Assembly (NCBI RefSeq): GCF_000420245.1 | Contig: NZ_ATUO01000011.1 | Span: 1-42,303 of the forward strand | Length of the DNA stretch: 42,303 nt | Direction: 5' to 3' | Source: Psychromonas hadalis ATCC BAA-638 | GTDB taxonomy: Bacteria > Pseudomonadota > Gammaproteobacteria > Enterobacterales > Psychromonadaceae | In this document: positions 24,519-33,571 of the stretch, piece after piece | Layout of the letters: every line of letters begins with the position of its first letter | Numbering within the stretch: position 1 is the stretch's first letter | Notes under the pieces: generated by a model | The model's database searches: none | What the model was told of the DNA's origin: nothing | The model's input: only the letters and a program-made list of their open reading frames with translations | Program-made: the position numbers and the translations under genes

Positions 24519-25197
24519 AGATGAAGCACTTATTAAAATAGAAAACTTACACTACGCTTATCCTAGGCGTGATGCAGTATTAAAAGAGATAAATTTTAGT
24601 TTATATGCCGGTGAGCGAGTGGTGATCAACGGGGATAATGGTGCAGGAAAAACCACCTTATTACACTTGATTGTGGGTCTTAAAAAAGCCAAACAGGGTG
24701 ATATTATTGCATTGGGTGAGGTTTGTAAAACCGAGAAACAGTTTAATAAATTACGCGCGAAAGTGGGGTTACTGTTTCAAGATCCTGATGATCAACTGTT
24801 TTGTCCGACAGTATTAGAAGATGTGATGTTTGGGCCTCTTAATTTGGGGTTTTCTAAACAACAAGCGATTGAAAAATCTTTAGCGACCCTGAACAGTTTA
24901 GGATTGCAAGGCTTTGAATCACGCATTACCCATCAGCTTTCTGGTGGAGAAAAACGCATGGTGACCTTAGCAAGCGTATTAGTGATGGAGCCAGACGTGT
25001 TGATGTTAGACGAGCCGACTAATGCGTTAGATGAAAAAGCCAAACAGCGTTTATTACATGTTTTACAAGCACTGCCACAGGCGATGATTATTATCTCACA
25101 CGATAAAGTGTTTACGGAGCAGTTGGTAACACGCAATCTCTATTTACAAAACGGTCATTTAGTCGCGTCTCAACAAAAGCGTATTGCGGTCGCATAA
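24508..25197 (+). CDS. cbiO: Cobalt ECF transporter ATP-binding protein CbiO
   Basis: The ATPase of the cobalt uptake transporter. Walker A is GDNGAGKTTL, the Q-loop region is LLFQDPDDQLFCPTVLEDV (a CbiO hallmark), the signature is LSGGEKRMVTLA, Walker B is VLMLDEPTNALD and the switch is IIISHD. The 229-residue length is at the short end for the family. I take the ATG at 24508; an overlapping TTG at 24505 would add one residue. The start lies inside the cbiQ 3' end, an 11-bp overlap. The chelatase gene follows after 14 bp with its own strong AGGAGAG. Confidence 0.94.
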   Translation: MPHRDEALIKIENLHYAYPRRDAVLKEINFSLYAGERVVINGDNGAGKTTLLHLIVGLKKAKQGDIIALGEVCKTEKQFNKLRAKVGLLFQDPDDQLFCPTVLEDVMFGPLNLGFSKQQAIEKSLATLNSLGLQGFESRITHQLSGGEKRMVTLASVLVMEPDVLMLDEPTNALDEKAKQRLLHVLQALPQAMIIISHDKVFTEQLVTRNLYLQNGHLVASQQKRIAVA

Positions 25198-25211
25198 CAG
25201 GAGAGAATAAC

Positions 25212-26918
25212 ATGGTAGATAGACACAGTGATTTTCCTTTTAGCGCCGTACAAGGGCAACCTTTATTTAAGCTCGCGCTGTTATTAGCCACGGTTAATCC
25301 GTTGATTGGTGGTGTGCTTATCTCAGGACCACGTGGTTGTGGAAAATCCACACTGGCACGTGGGCTTGCTGATTTGTTGCCGATTGAAGCAGGCATAGAA
25401 AGCGAATTTGTGACCTTGCCTCTGGGTGCAAGTGAAGAGATGCTTATTGGCACATTAGATATGGACCACCTGCTGAACAATAAAAAAATGGTTTTTAGCG
25501 CGGGGTTATTAAAAAAAGCACACGGGGGGGTTTTGTACGTGGATGAAGTAAATCTGTTACCTGATCATCTTGTTGATCAACTGCTTGATGTTGCAAGTTC
25601 AGGGGTTAATTTCATCGAACGAGATGGCATCAGTCATCGTCATGAGGCACGTTTTACTTTAATTGGTACCATGAATCCCGATGAAGGTGAACTGCGCCCA
25701 CAACTGCAAGACCGTTTTGGATTAATGGTTGAACTGGACAATGTTTACACGATTGATGAGCGTATTAATATCGTTAAAACGCGTCAAGCTTTTGAAGATG
25801 ATCACGCTATTTTTTGTGATAACTATCAAGTTGAACAGGTGGTCTTGCAACAACAGATTTGTGATGCACGAAAAATATTAGCTGATGTGCGCTGTGATGA
25901 TCGTTGTTTAACGGAGATAGCAACGCGTTGTATGCAAGCAAATGTAGAAGGGTTACGTGCCGATATTATGATGCATCGAGCCAGTATCACCCACGCTGCT
26001 TGGTGTGGTCGCGGCGCCGTCACTTTGGATGATATCAAACAAGTTGCACCATTAGTCTTATTACATCGTCAACAAACAATACCTGAAAGTAATCCACCTA
26101 GTCCGCCAAATAGTGGTGGTTTTTCGCGTCCGCAACAGCAGGGTGATAAAAACCCTGAAGAAAGTGGTAATAACAAAAACAGTCATAATGAAAATAATAA
26201 TGAACAAACGAGCAGTGGTGAATGGGGAGCGATGTCCGAGTTACAAGCTGAATCACAGCAAAGTACAGCAAGCTTAAGCGTCACATTACCTCCGTTTGAT
26301 AGCGCATTGCGTTTAAATACGAGTAAAACAGGCGCTAAAAAAAGCCCTGAAAACAGCACTAAACCTGATTGGTTTTCAACACTAACCAACAGTTTAGGGC
26401 AGTGGCCTCCCACGCAGTTTGTGTTTAAGAAAAGTGCCCGTAGTGAAAAAAAATTGCATCTCATCTTACTTGATACTTCTGCATCGACATTAACCAACAG
26501 TTTGTCATCGATTGCAAAATCAGTGGTGGCAAAAATCAGTCAAAACAGTTATCTGCAACGCGATAAAATTAGCTTATTAGGTTTTGGCAATGATGTGGTT
26601 GAAACCTTTATTAACCGTGCACGTGCGCCCAAAAAGATAGAAAATCAGCTGGATAATATCGGCGCATTAGGCGGTACTCCATTGCGCTTAGCGTTAAAAA
26701 CCGCGCTTAAAAATATCCAACAATTACGCCAGCAACTGCCTGATTTCCAGCTCTGTTGTTACCTTATTACCGATGGCCGATGCCGCGCTAATATTGAGGA
26801 TCTAAAACTTAATATTCCCACCTTGTTAATTGATATTGAAAAAGCACAGATAAAACGGGGTCGTGGCAAAGTCTTAGCAAGCCAATTAGATGCTGGTTAT
26901 TTTGCTGTGCAAGGTTAG
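25212..26918 (+). CDS. Fused ChlI-ChlD-type AAA+/VWA chelatase motor subunit
   Basis: This protein combines both small subunits of a magnesium-chelatase-like complex. The N-terminal AAA+ module (about 10-285) has Walker A GPRGCGKST (39-47), Walker B VLYVDEVN (107-114) and the sensor stretch GTMNPDEGELRPQLQDRFG (152-170). A low-complexity Asn/Gln/Pro-rich linker (about 290-350) leads to a VWA domain with MIDAS DTSAS at 421-425 and ALGGTPLRLAL. With CobN, encoded later in the cluster, it probably forms an ATP-dependent cobalt chelatase, replacing CobS and CobT. It lies directly after cbiO and before cbiA. AGGAGAG before the ATG fixes the start. Confidence 0.9.
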   Translation: MVDRHSDFPFSAVQGQPLFKLALLLATVNPLIGGVLISGPRGCGKSTLARGLADLLPIEAGIESEFVTLPLGASEEMLIGTLDMDHLLNNKKMVFSAGLLKKAHGGVLYVDEVNLLPDHLVDQLLDVASSGVNFIERDGISHRHEARFTLIGTMNPDEGELRPQLQDRFGLMVELDNVYTIDERINIVKTRQAFEDDHAIFCDNYQVEQVVLQQQICDARKILADVRCDDRCLTEIATRCMQANVEGLRADIMMHRASITHAAWCGRGAVTLDDIKQVAPLVLLHRQQTIPESNPPSPPNSGGFSRPQQQGDKNPEESGNNKNSHNENNNEQTSSGEWGAMSELQAESQQSTASLSVTLPPFDSALRLNTSKTGAKKSPENSTKPDWFSTLTNSLGQWPPTQFVFKKSARSEKKLHLILLDTSASTLTNSLSSIAKSVVAKISQNSYLQRDKISLLGFGNDVVETFINRARAPKKIENQLDNIGALGGTPLRLALKTALKNIQQLRQQLPDFQLCCYLITDGRCRANIEDLKLNIPTLLIDIEKAQIKRGRGKVLASQLDAGYFAVQG

Positions 26919-26935
26919 TTAAAGGTGAGTAAAAA

Positions 26936-28321
26936 ATGAACATGAAAAAAGTAAGTTGTCCCGCACTGTTTTTAGCTGCCCCTGCATCAGGTCAAGGAAA
27001 AACCACTATCACGGCGGCTCTCGCTCGCTATTTTACATTGCAGGGAAAAGTGGTGCGGGTATTTAAAACAGGGCCTGATTACCTTGACCCACAAATTTTA
27101 GCGCAAGCATCCGGTTTTCATGTTGAGCAATTAGATATGTGGATGGCAGGGGAGCGCTACTGTCAGAAAAAGCTTTATGAAGCGGCACTTGAAGCGGATC
27201 TTATTCTCGTTGAAGGCGCAATGGGTTTGTTTGATGGCGAGCCATCGAGTGCCGATTTGGCTGCCCGTTTTAATATTCCGATTGCTATTGTGATGGACGT
27301 AAAAGGCATGGCGCAAACGGCAGCTGCCATTGCCATTGGTCTTGCAAATTATCGTAATGATTATTGCTGTTACGGATTAATTGCTAACAATTGCAGTACC
27401 GACAGACATGCACAACTCATCAGAGAAGCATTAGCAAACAAATTACCCTTGCTCGCTTGCCTTAAAAAAGATGAAAATATCGCTCTGCCAGAGCGTCATT
27501 TAGGCTTAGTGCAAGCCAGTGAAGTGTTTGATGAGTTAGAGAATAAATTCACACTGGGTTGTGAGTGGTTAGCGCAGGGCGTCACACGTGCAGATGCAAA
27601 TAGCCCACTGTTAACACTGCCAGATCCTGTTGATTTTTATGATGCTGAATTAGCAACTGTGATGCCTTTATTAACAGGAAAAACCATTGCCATTGCCCGT
27701 GATAAAGCCTTTAGTTTTATCTATCAAGCGAACATACGTCTGCTTGAACAGATGGGCGCAACACTGCGCTATTTTTCACCGCTGAGTGATAAACAGCTGC
27801 CAGAGGCCGATGCTTTGTGGTTGCCCGGTGGTTATCCGGAATTATATGCGTTGCAGTTAGCAAAAAACCAAACACTGCAAACAGAGATAAAACAGTTTTA
27901 TGCAGCCCATAAACCTATTTTGGCAGAGTGTGGTGGTTTTTTATATTGTTTAAATGAGCTGATAGATTTAGACAATGATCATCATCAGATGCTCGGTTTA
28001 CTTGATGGCGTTGGCAGTATGTCAGGGAAACGTGGCTGTCAGGGCATGCAAAAAGCGATATTGCCAGAAGGTGATATTCACGGACATGCACATCATCGTT
28101 CACGCGCTATTATGCAGATGGATGCGATGGGTTATGGGCAACGTCAGCGTCATCCTGCACCGGGTGAGCCGATTTACCGTGATAAAAAACTCACTGGCAG
28201 TTATTTGCATCTGTTTTTTCCCTCCAATCCCACTTTGATTGCTGAGCTGTTTACAGGGCAGTTGCAAGCGATTGATCATGATAAATTAAGTGCTTGGCAA
28301 GAAAAGGCGAAAACAAACTAA
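26936..28321 (+). CDS. cbiA: Cobyrinate a,c-diamide synthase
   Basis: This enzyme amidates the a and c carboxyls of cobyrinate (or hydrogenobyrinate) using glutamine and ATP. An N-terminal dethiobiotin-synthetase-like ATPase domain has the P-loop ASGQGKTT (17-24) and TGPDYLDPQ. The C-terminal class I glutaminase-like domain has LWLPGGYPELYA and the nucleophile C332 in ILAECGGFLY. TGSYLHLFFPSNP follows near the end. The 461 residues match CbiA/CobB. AAAGGTGAG upstream supports the ATG at 26936, with an alternative Met3. The next gene begins 2 nt after its stop. Confidence 0.95.
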   Translation: MNMKKVSCPALFLAAPASGQGKTTITAALARYFTLQGKVVRVFKTGPDYLDPQILAQASGFHVEQLDMWMAGERYCQKKLYEAALEADLILVEGAMGLFDGEPSSADLAARFNIPIAIVMDVKGMAQTAAAIAIGLANYRNDYCCYGLIANNCSTDRHAQLIREALANKLPLLACLKKDENIALPERHLGLVQASEVFDELENKFTLGCEWLAQGVTRADANSPLLTLPDPVDFYDAELATVMPLLTGKTIAIARDKAFSFIYQANIRLLEQMGATLRYFSPLSDKQLPEADALWLPGGYPELYALQLAKNQTLQTEIKQFYAAHKPILAECGGFLYCLNELIDLDNDHHQMLGLLDGVGSMSGKRGCQGMQKAILPEGDIHGHAHHRSRAIMQMDAMGYGQRQRHPAPGEPIYRDKKLTGSYLHLFFPSNPTLIAELFTGQLQAIDHDKLSAWQEKAKTN

Positions 28322-28323
28322 TT

Positions 28324-30213
28324 ATGTGGCCCGAATCGAGCGAAAACAGTCAACCATTACGCAATGGGTTAACCACAGGAAGCTGTGCAACGGCATGTTG
28401 CGTGGCGGCGGTGCGTGCGTTATTGGCCAATAAACAACCTCAAACGGTTGAAATAACTTTGCCTCGGGGCGAAAAAGTAGATCTTAATATCGTTGATTAT
28501 CAGCACATTGAAGATGGTATTCGCACCGCTATTATCAAAGATGCAGGAGATGATCCGGATGCAACACATGGTGCAACCATCTTTGTAGAGTTACGTTTAA
28601 CCAAGCAAAAGGGCATTAACTTTAAAGCGGCACAAGGCGTGGGTACGGTCACTCGGGATGGATTGGTATTAGCGATTGGTGAGCCAGCAATTAACCCCGT
28701 GCCACGCAAAATGATAACCGATCATCTTAACCATTATGCGTTTACTTATCAGTACCAAGGTGGCTTTGAGGTATCGGTGGGTGTGGAAAATGGCGAGTTG
28801 ATTGCCAAACATACCATGAATGGCCGTTTAGGCATTATCGGTGGACTGTCTATTTTAGGCACAACGGGCATCGTGCGTCCTTACTCTTGTTCCGCTTATA
28901 TCGCCTCTATTCATCAAGGTATTGATGTGGCGCGCGCCAATGGTATTACCCATATTAGCGCTTCTACGGGTATTGCCAGTGAACGTGCCATTAAAGATTT
29001 TTATCAGATGAATGAGATCGCACAGATTGAGATGGGCGATTTTGTCGGTGCGATGCTTAAATATCTGCGTCGCCCTAAAGATGAAAATCAGATTAAAAAA
29101 TTGAGCATCAGTGCTGGGTTTGGCAAGCTCACCAAGTTGGCCAATGGTCATCTGGATCTTAATAGTCGCCAGTCTAGTATTGATTTTAAACAGCTTGCCA
29201 AGATTGCAAAATCATTAGGTGCAAGTGAACAGTTACAAGATGAGATTGTGCATGCTAATACCAGTATTGAAGTGCTTAATAAAACCCAACTAGCAGGGCT
29301 AGATATCGCCACCATCATCTGTATTGATGCGTTAAAAGTGGCAAAAAATATCGTTCATCCCAGTATCGAAATCGAAGTATGGGCGGTAGATAGAAAAGGG
29401 CTATTTGTGGCAAATAGCAGAGGAGATCCTGTTTACACACGAGGAAAAGAGATGAAAATATTAGTCATCGGTGGTACGGCAGATGGTCGTCATCTGGCAA
29501 CACAACTGTTTGAATTAGGTTTTGATACCACCTACAGCATTGCAGGTATTGTGCGCAAAGCAAAATTACCTTGCCCTGTGGTCAGTGGCGGCTTTAGCCA
29601 ATTTGGTGGATTAGCGCAATACGTTACCGATAACCAGATAACCCATCTTGTGGATGTAACACATCCTTTTGCAATAAAAATGAGCAATAAAATTGCCTTA
29701 GTAAGTAAACAACTATCAATTCCTTCAATACGTTTTCATCGTTTAGCATGGCAAAAAACAGCGCGCGATCATTGGACTGAGGTGGAGCATTGGTCTGAAC
29801 TTATTAAAAAAGTCGAGCAACATCAATCGTTGTTTATTACCGCAGGGCAGATAACCCAACCCGTGATAGATGCGTTAGCCTCGCAATCCACACGGTTATT
29901 ATTGCGCACTGCCATGCCCGTTAAAATTGACCTGCCCAGTAACGTGACATGGATAAAAGCGATTGGCCCATTTCAGTTGGAAAATGAAAAAAGCTTAATT
30001 AAGCAATATCAGATAGATGCCATTATCAGCAAAAATAGCGGCGGTGATTCGACCTACGCAAAAATTGAGGCTGCAGCTGAATTAGCAATTGCTGTTTATC
30101 AATTTAAACGCCCTGAATTGCAGGCAACAACTTATCAGTTTGATGAGATGTCACAGTGTGTGGATTTATTACAAAGGATGCAGAAACAGATGCGAGAAAG
30201 CGATGAAATTTAG
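28324..30213 (+). CDS. cbiD: CbiD-CbiJ fusion: cobalt-precorrin-5B C1-methyltransferase / cobalt-precorrin-6A reductase
   Basis: Residues 1 to about 372 are CbiD, which methylates C1 after acetaldehyde loss. It begins LRNGLTTGSCATACCVAAV and has GDDPDATHGATIF, GVGTVTRDGL and GTTGIVRPYS. From about residue 377 the protein is CbiJ/CobK, the NADPH-dependent precorrin-6A reductase: MKILVIGGTADGRHLA, then THLVDVTHPFAIKMS and IISKNSGGDSTYAKIEAA. No stop lies between the parts. An internal ATG at 29452 with GAGGAAAAGAG just upstream could also yield CbiJ alone. I prefer the start ATG 28324; a TTG at 28294 would overlap cbiA. Confidence 0.93.
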   Translation: MWPESSENSQPLRNGLTTGSCATACCVAAVRALLANKQPQTVEITLPRGEKVDLNIVDYQHIEDGIRTAIIKDAGDDPDATHGATIFVELRLTKQKGINFKAAQGVGTVTRDGLVLAIGEPAINPVPRKMITDHLNHYAFTYQYQGGFEVSVGVENGELIAKHTMNGRLGIIGGLSILGTTGIVRPYSCSAYIASIHQGIDVARANGITHISASTGIASERAIKDFYQMNEIAQIEMGDFVGAMLKYLRRPKDENQIKKLSISAGFGKLTKLANGHLDLNSRQSSIDFKQLAKIAKSLGASEQLQDEIVHANTSIEVLNKTQLAGLDIATIICIDALKVAKNIVHPSIEIEVWAVDRKGLFVANSRGDPVYTRGKEMKILVIGGTADGRHLATQLFELGFDTTYSIAGIVRKAKLPCPVVSGGFSQFGGLAQYVTDNQITHLVDVTHPFAIKMSNKIALVSKQLSIPSIRFHRLAWQKTARDHWTEVEHWSELIKKVEQHQSLFITAGQITQPVIDALASQSTRLLLRTAMPVKIDLPSNVTWIKAIGPFQLENEKSLIKQYQIDAIISKNSGGDSTYAKIEAAAELAIAVYQFKRPELQATTYQFDEMSQCVDLLQRMQKQMRESDEI

Positions 30214-30844
30214 CTATATCCATGATCCTAAAAAAATTGAGCGTGAAAGTTTTCGCCAGATTCGCGCGTTAACCAAACTTGATCACCTGTCACTTGAAGC
30301 GCAACAAGTGGTGATGCGCATTGTACACAGTGTCGGTTTTCCCGCTATTGCTGAGCAAGTTCATTTTAGTGCTAACGCGTGTTCGTCTGGCATTGAAGCG
30401 CTTATGTCAGGCGCGCCAATTTTATGCGATGTTGAGATGGTGAAGCAAGGCATTACTAAACGTATGATCAAAACCTCGCCGCTGTGTTTTCTTAATCATC
30501 AAGGTGTGGCAGAGCGCGCTAAACAGACGGGTGAAACGCGCACAATGGCCGCCTTACAATCTTGGTTGCCTCATCTTGCGGGCAGTATTGTGGTGATTGG
30601 CAATGCACCCACTGCACTGTTTCGATTATTGGAAATGATAAGTCAAGGCGCACCAAAACCTGCGTTGATTATTGGCATGCCTGTGGGGTTTGTTGGTGCG
30701 GCGGAATCTAAACAAGCCCTTTGGGAATATCATAAAACAATGGGCATTGAGTGTATTACCTTACTCGGGCGTGAGGGTGGCAGTGCGGTTTCTAGTGCAA
30801 CGTGTAATGCGTTACTGCGCTGTATAAATAGTGAGATCTACTGA
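30203..30844 (+). CDS. cbiC: Cobalt-precorrin-8 methylmutase
   Basis: CbiC moves the C11 methyl to C12, giving cobyrinate. The 213 residues match the family. The catalytic histidine is probably H42 in RIVHSVGFP. GIEALMSGAPILCDVEMVKQGI and the late VIGNAPTALFRLLEM, IIGMPVGFVGAAESK and LGREGGSAVSSAT are highly typical. I place the start at ATG 30203, inside the last 11 bp of the CbiD-CbiJ gene; longer in-frame upstream sequence is only the shadow of that gene. The stop overlaps the cbiET start by one base (TGATG), so the two are probably coupled. Confidence 0.95.
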   Translation: MKFSYIHDPKKIERESFRQIRALTKLDHLSLEAQQVVMRIVHSVGFPAIAEQVHFSANACSSGIEALMSGAPILCDVEMVKQGITKRMIKTSPLCFLNHQGVAERAKQTGETRTMAALQSWLPHLAGSIVVIGNAPTALFRLLEMISQGAPKPALIIGMPVGFVGAAESKQALWEYHKTMGIECITLLGREGGSAVSSATCNALLRCINSEIY

Positions 30845-32088
30845 TGAAAATAAGTGTCATAGGATTGGGTGTTGCCGAAAATGCCTCATTAACCGTGCAA
30901 GCGTTACAGGCACTACAAAATGCGGATTTAGTGATTGGCTCTGCACGTCAACTGTTAACATTAGATGCTATTTTAACCGCTCAAAAAGCAGCCTTGTTAC
31001 CTAAACTCACGCAGCTTAAAACATTAATAAAAAGCGCAGAAAATGTGGTTGTTTTAGGATCGGGCGATCCCCTTTATTATGGCATTGGCAGTTGGTTAAC
31101 AAAGCAATTTACCGATATCAGTATTGCCTTTTTTCCTGCGCTTTCAAGCATTACTCAAGCTTGTCATTGTCTTGCAATAGCACAACAAGATGTGAAAGTT
31201 GTGAGTTTACATGGTCGTCCACTGCTCAAATTGAAAGTCTGCTTAAAAGCCCAGCAAACGCTGTTGATACTGACGGATAAACACAGTCAGCCACAACAGC
31301 TGGCAGCACTCTGCTTAGAAACGGGGTTTACAGAGGCAAAAATTACCGTTTGTGAACGCCTTGGTTATGCAGAGCAAAAACTATCAACCTTTAACGTGAA
31401 TGAGCTGATAAACAACAGAATCACCTTTGATACCTTGCATGTTAGCTTTCTGTTTTGTGGAAAAAATAGCGGTTATCTGCCTGAGTTTGCAGGCATTAAA
31501 GACAGCTATTTTGAAACCGGTGAATTAGGTGAAAAAGGGCTGATCAGCAAACGAGAGGTGCGTTTGGCTATTTTGTCTCTGTTACAACTTCAAAAAGAGG
31601 ATCTGCTTTGGGATATCGGTGCAGGTTGTGGCGCCGTTTCCGTAGAGCTGGCTTATTGGCAACCACAAGCAACGGTTTATGCCATTGAACATCATCAAGC
31701 GCGTTTTGATTGTTTGTTACAAAACCAACAAAAATTTGGTGTGCTGAGCAACTTAAAACCCATTTTAGGGCGCGCGCCTGCGGTGCTCAGTCAATTACCG
31801 CAAGCCAATAAAATATTTATTGGTGGCAGTGATGGCGAGTTAGCTAATTTACTTTCTTCATTATGGGGAAACCTTGCAGAGGGTGGTCAAATAGTGGCCT
31901 CTGCGGTGATGGAAAAGAGTAAATCACAACTGTTAGATTTCTATCAGCAACGATTAGAGCTGGGTGATTGTGACTTAGAAACATTGCAGATTGCCATCAA
32001 TAAAGGGTCAAGCCTTGCGCGACAACTGATCTATCGACCTGCATTGCCGGTGAGCCTATTTAGTTTTATTAAAAGAGAGAAAAAATGA
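30844..32088 (+). CDS. cbiET: CbiE-CbiT fusion: cobalt-precorrin-7 C5-methyltransferase / C15-methyltransferase (decarboxylating)
   Basis: Residues 1-205 are CbiE, a class III tetrapyrrole methylase (MKISVIGLGVAENASL, LGSGDPLYYGIG at 71-82, SLHGRP at 121-126). Residues about 217-414 are CbiT, a class I methyltransferase with the SAM-binding WDIGAGCGAVSVELA (256-270) and IFIGGSDGEL. The pair methylates C5 and C15 and decarboxylates the C12 acetate. Fused CbiE-CbiT (CobL-like) is a common arrangement. Only 4 bp of its 3' end overlap cbiL (ATGA). The start overlaps the cbiC stop. Confidence 0.95.
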   Translation: MKISVIGLGVAENASLTVQALQALQNADLVIGSARQLLTLDAILTAQKAALLPKLTQLKTLIKSAENVVVLGSGDPLYYGIGSWLTKQFTDISIAFFPALSSITQACHCLAIAQQDVKVVSLHGRPLLKLKVCLKAQQTLLILTDKHSQPQQLAALCLETGFTEAKITVCERLGYAEQKLSTFNVNELINNRITFDTLHVSFLFCGKNSGYLPEFAGIKDSYFETGELGEKGLISKREVRLAILSLLQLQKEDLLWDIGAGCGAVSVELAYWQPQATVYAIEHHQARFDCLLQNQQKFGVLSNLKPILGRAPAVLSQLPQANKIFIGGSDGELANLLSSLWGNLAEGGQIVASAVMEKSKSQLLDFYQQRLELGDCDLETLQIAINKGSSLARQLIYRPALPVSLFSFIKREKK

Positions 32089-32816
32089 ACGCTTTATTTA
32101 CCGGTGTCGGCGTTGGCCCGGGCGATCCTGAACTGTTAACGTTAAAAGCCTACCGCGCCATTCAAGATGCGGATGTCATTTGTTATTTAGAAAATGAATC
32201 GGGTCAATCGCAAGCGTTGGATATCGCCATTGAAGCGTTGGAAAACTCGATAAAAAAACAGCAACATTTAGGCATCCGTTTTAGCATGTCACGCACTCGA
32301 GTTGCGGCCAATGAAGCTTATGACAAAGCGATGTTGGAAATTGAAGATTTTCTTAAACGAGATAAAAAAGTGGTGTTTCTGTGTGAAGGTGATCCGCTGT
32401 TTTTTGGATCATTCACCTATCTTCTTGAGCGTTTACCGAGTTGCTATCCATCACAAGTGATTCCGGGCATTCCTGCTTTTATTGCTGCCACGGCAGAACT
32501 CCAGTTACCGTTGACTGTTTTAAAACAATCTTTTGCAGTAGTAACAGGCCGTCATAGTGATGAAAAAATCAAAGTTGCACTGCTCAGTCATGATGCGATC
32601 GTTATTATGAAAGCGGGTATTGAAAGACCACGTTTATTGGCACTGTTAAAAGAAACAGATCGCTTTGAGGATGCAAATTATCTTGAATATATCAGCCGTG
32701 AAAATCAAAAAATAGTCACTGATCTGAGCCTGCTTGAAGATGAAGTCGGTCCCTACTTTTCACTGTTTATTGTTACCCGAAAAAAAATAGATACTCGTCA
32801 GGGGGTCAGTAGATGA
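32085..32816 (+). CDS. cbiL: Cobalt-precorrin-2 C20-methyltransferase
   Basis: A SAM-dependent tetrapyrrole methylase acting on (cobalt-)precorrin-2. The 243 residues include the N-terminal GVGVGPGDPELLTLKAYRAI and the diagnostic CEGDPLFFGSFTYL, then VIPGIPAFIAATAELQLPL and VIMKAGIERPRL. Family length is about 235-245. GAGAGA lies just before the ATG. Both ends overlap neighbours by 4 bp. Sequence alone cannot prove preference for the cobalt-containing substrate; the CbiX and CbiG context suggests it. Confidence 0.94.
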   Translation: MNALFTGVGVGPGDPELLTLKAYRAIQDADVICYLENESGQSQALDIAIEALENSIKKQQHLGIRFSMSRTRVAANEAYDKAMLEIEDFLKRDKKVVFLCEGDPLFFGSFTYLLERLPSCYPSQVIPGIPAFIAATAELQLPLTVLKQSFAVVTGRHSDEKIKVALLSHDAIVIMKAGIERPRLLALLKETDRFEDANYLEYISRENQKIVTDLSLLEDEVGPYFSLFIVTRKKIDTRQGVSR

Positions 32817-33568
32817 TCCGCATTATCTGTTTAACAGAGGTGGGGTTGCTGTTAGCGAAGCGTTTACAAAATAGCTTAGCGAATAGCGAAATCTGTTTTA
32901 AACCCACTCCCTTTACCACTCAAGTGCAGCGCTATTTTGAGCAGGGTGATCGGCTCATTTTTATCTGTGCAACAGGCATTGTGATACGTAGTTTAGCGCC
33001 AGTTCTCAAAAATAAACACAGCGACCCTGCGGTACTGGTGCTAGATGAATTAGGTCAGTTTGTTATCCCATTGCTTTCAGGTCATGAGGGTGGGGCAAAT
33101 GAATTTGCTAAACAGGTGAGTGAATTTTTGAATAATCAATTGGTGATAACCACAGCAAACTCTTATTTAAAGCCTGTTTACGTGCTGGGAATGGGCTGTG
33201 AGCGAGGCTGTCCAGAGGCCGTTTTACAACACTTGCTCGATGAATGCTTGCACAAAGCAGGGCTGACTATTAACGATATTAGCGCGATTTGCAGTATCGA
33301 TATTAAAGATGATGAATTGGGACTTATCTCATTGGCGAGCAATTTAGAAAAACCTTATCTCACTTTTAATAAACAGCAGTTAGCAGAGATGGAAGATAGG
33401 TTATCGACCAAATCGGATTACATCTTTAAAACCGTCGGCGTGTATGGCGTTGCAGAGTCTGCTGCCCTCTATCAAGCAGAGCAGATAACCCATAATGGCA
33501 GTGAATTATTATTAAACAAACATAAAAACAAGCAGGCGACGTGTGCAATTGCCCGAAGCTACAAATAA
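32813..33568 (+). CDS. cbiG: Cobalt-precorrin-5A hydrolase, short form lacking the middle domain
   Basis: CbiG opens the delta-lactone of cobalt-precorrin-5A and releases acetaldehyde, a step confined to the cobalt-early pathway. The N-terminal domain (about 1-115) has FICATGIVIRSLAP and PLLSGHEGGANEFA. The C-terminal domain (from about 122) starts YVLGMGCERGCPE and has FKTVGVYGVAESAAL. The two are joined directly after VITTANSY. The middle region of the longer Salmonella-type protein (about 350 residues) is absent, giving 251. It overlaps cbiL by 4 bp. Downstream comes a 151-bp gap filled mostly by a palindromic repeat. Confidence 0.92.
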   Translation: MIRIICLTEVGLLLAKRLQNSLANSEICFKPTPFTTQVQRYFEQGDRLIFICATGIVIRSLAPVLKNKHSDPAVLVLDELGQFVIPLLSGHEGGANEFAKQVSEFLNNQLVITTANSYLKPVYVLGMGCERGCPEAVLQHLLDECLHKAGLTINDISAICSIDIKDDELGLISLASNLEKPYLTFNKQQLAEMEDRLSTKSDYIFKTVGVYGVAESAALYQAEQITHNGSELLLNKHKNKQATCAIARSYK

Positions 33569-33571
33569 TCA

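Noticed and set aside
26381-26918. Separate CobT-like gene at the VWA part of the chelatase
   Set aside because: The VWA domain is in frame and continuous with the AAA+ domain through a low-complexity linker, so it is one ChlI-ChlD fusion and not two genes.
28294-28323. TTG start for the CbiD-CbiJ fusion
   Set aside because: It overlaps the cbiA end, adds a non-family Lys-rich lead, and is a weaker start than the ATG at 28324.
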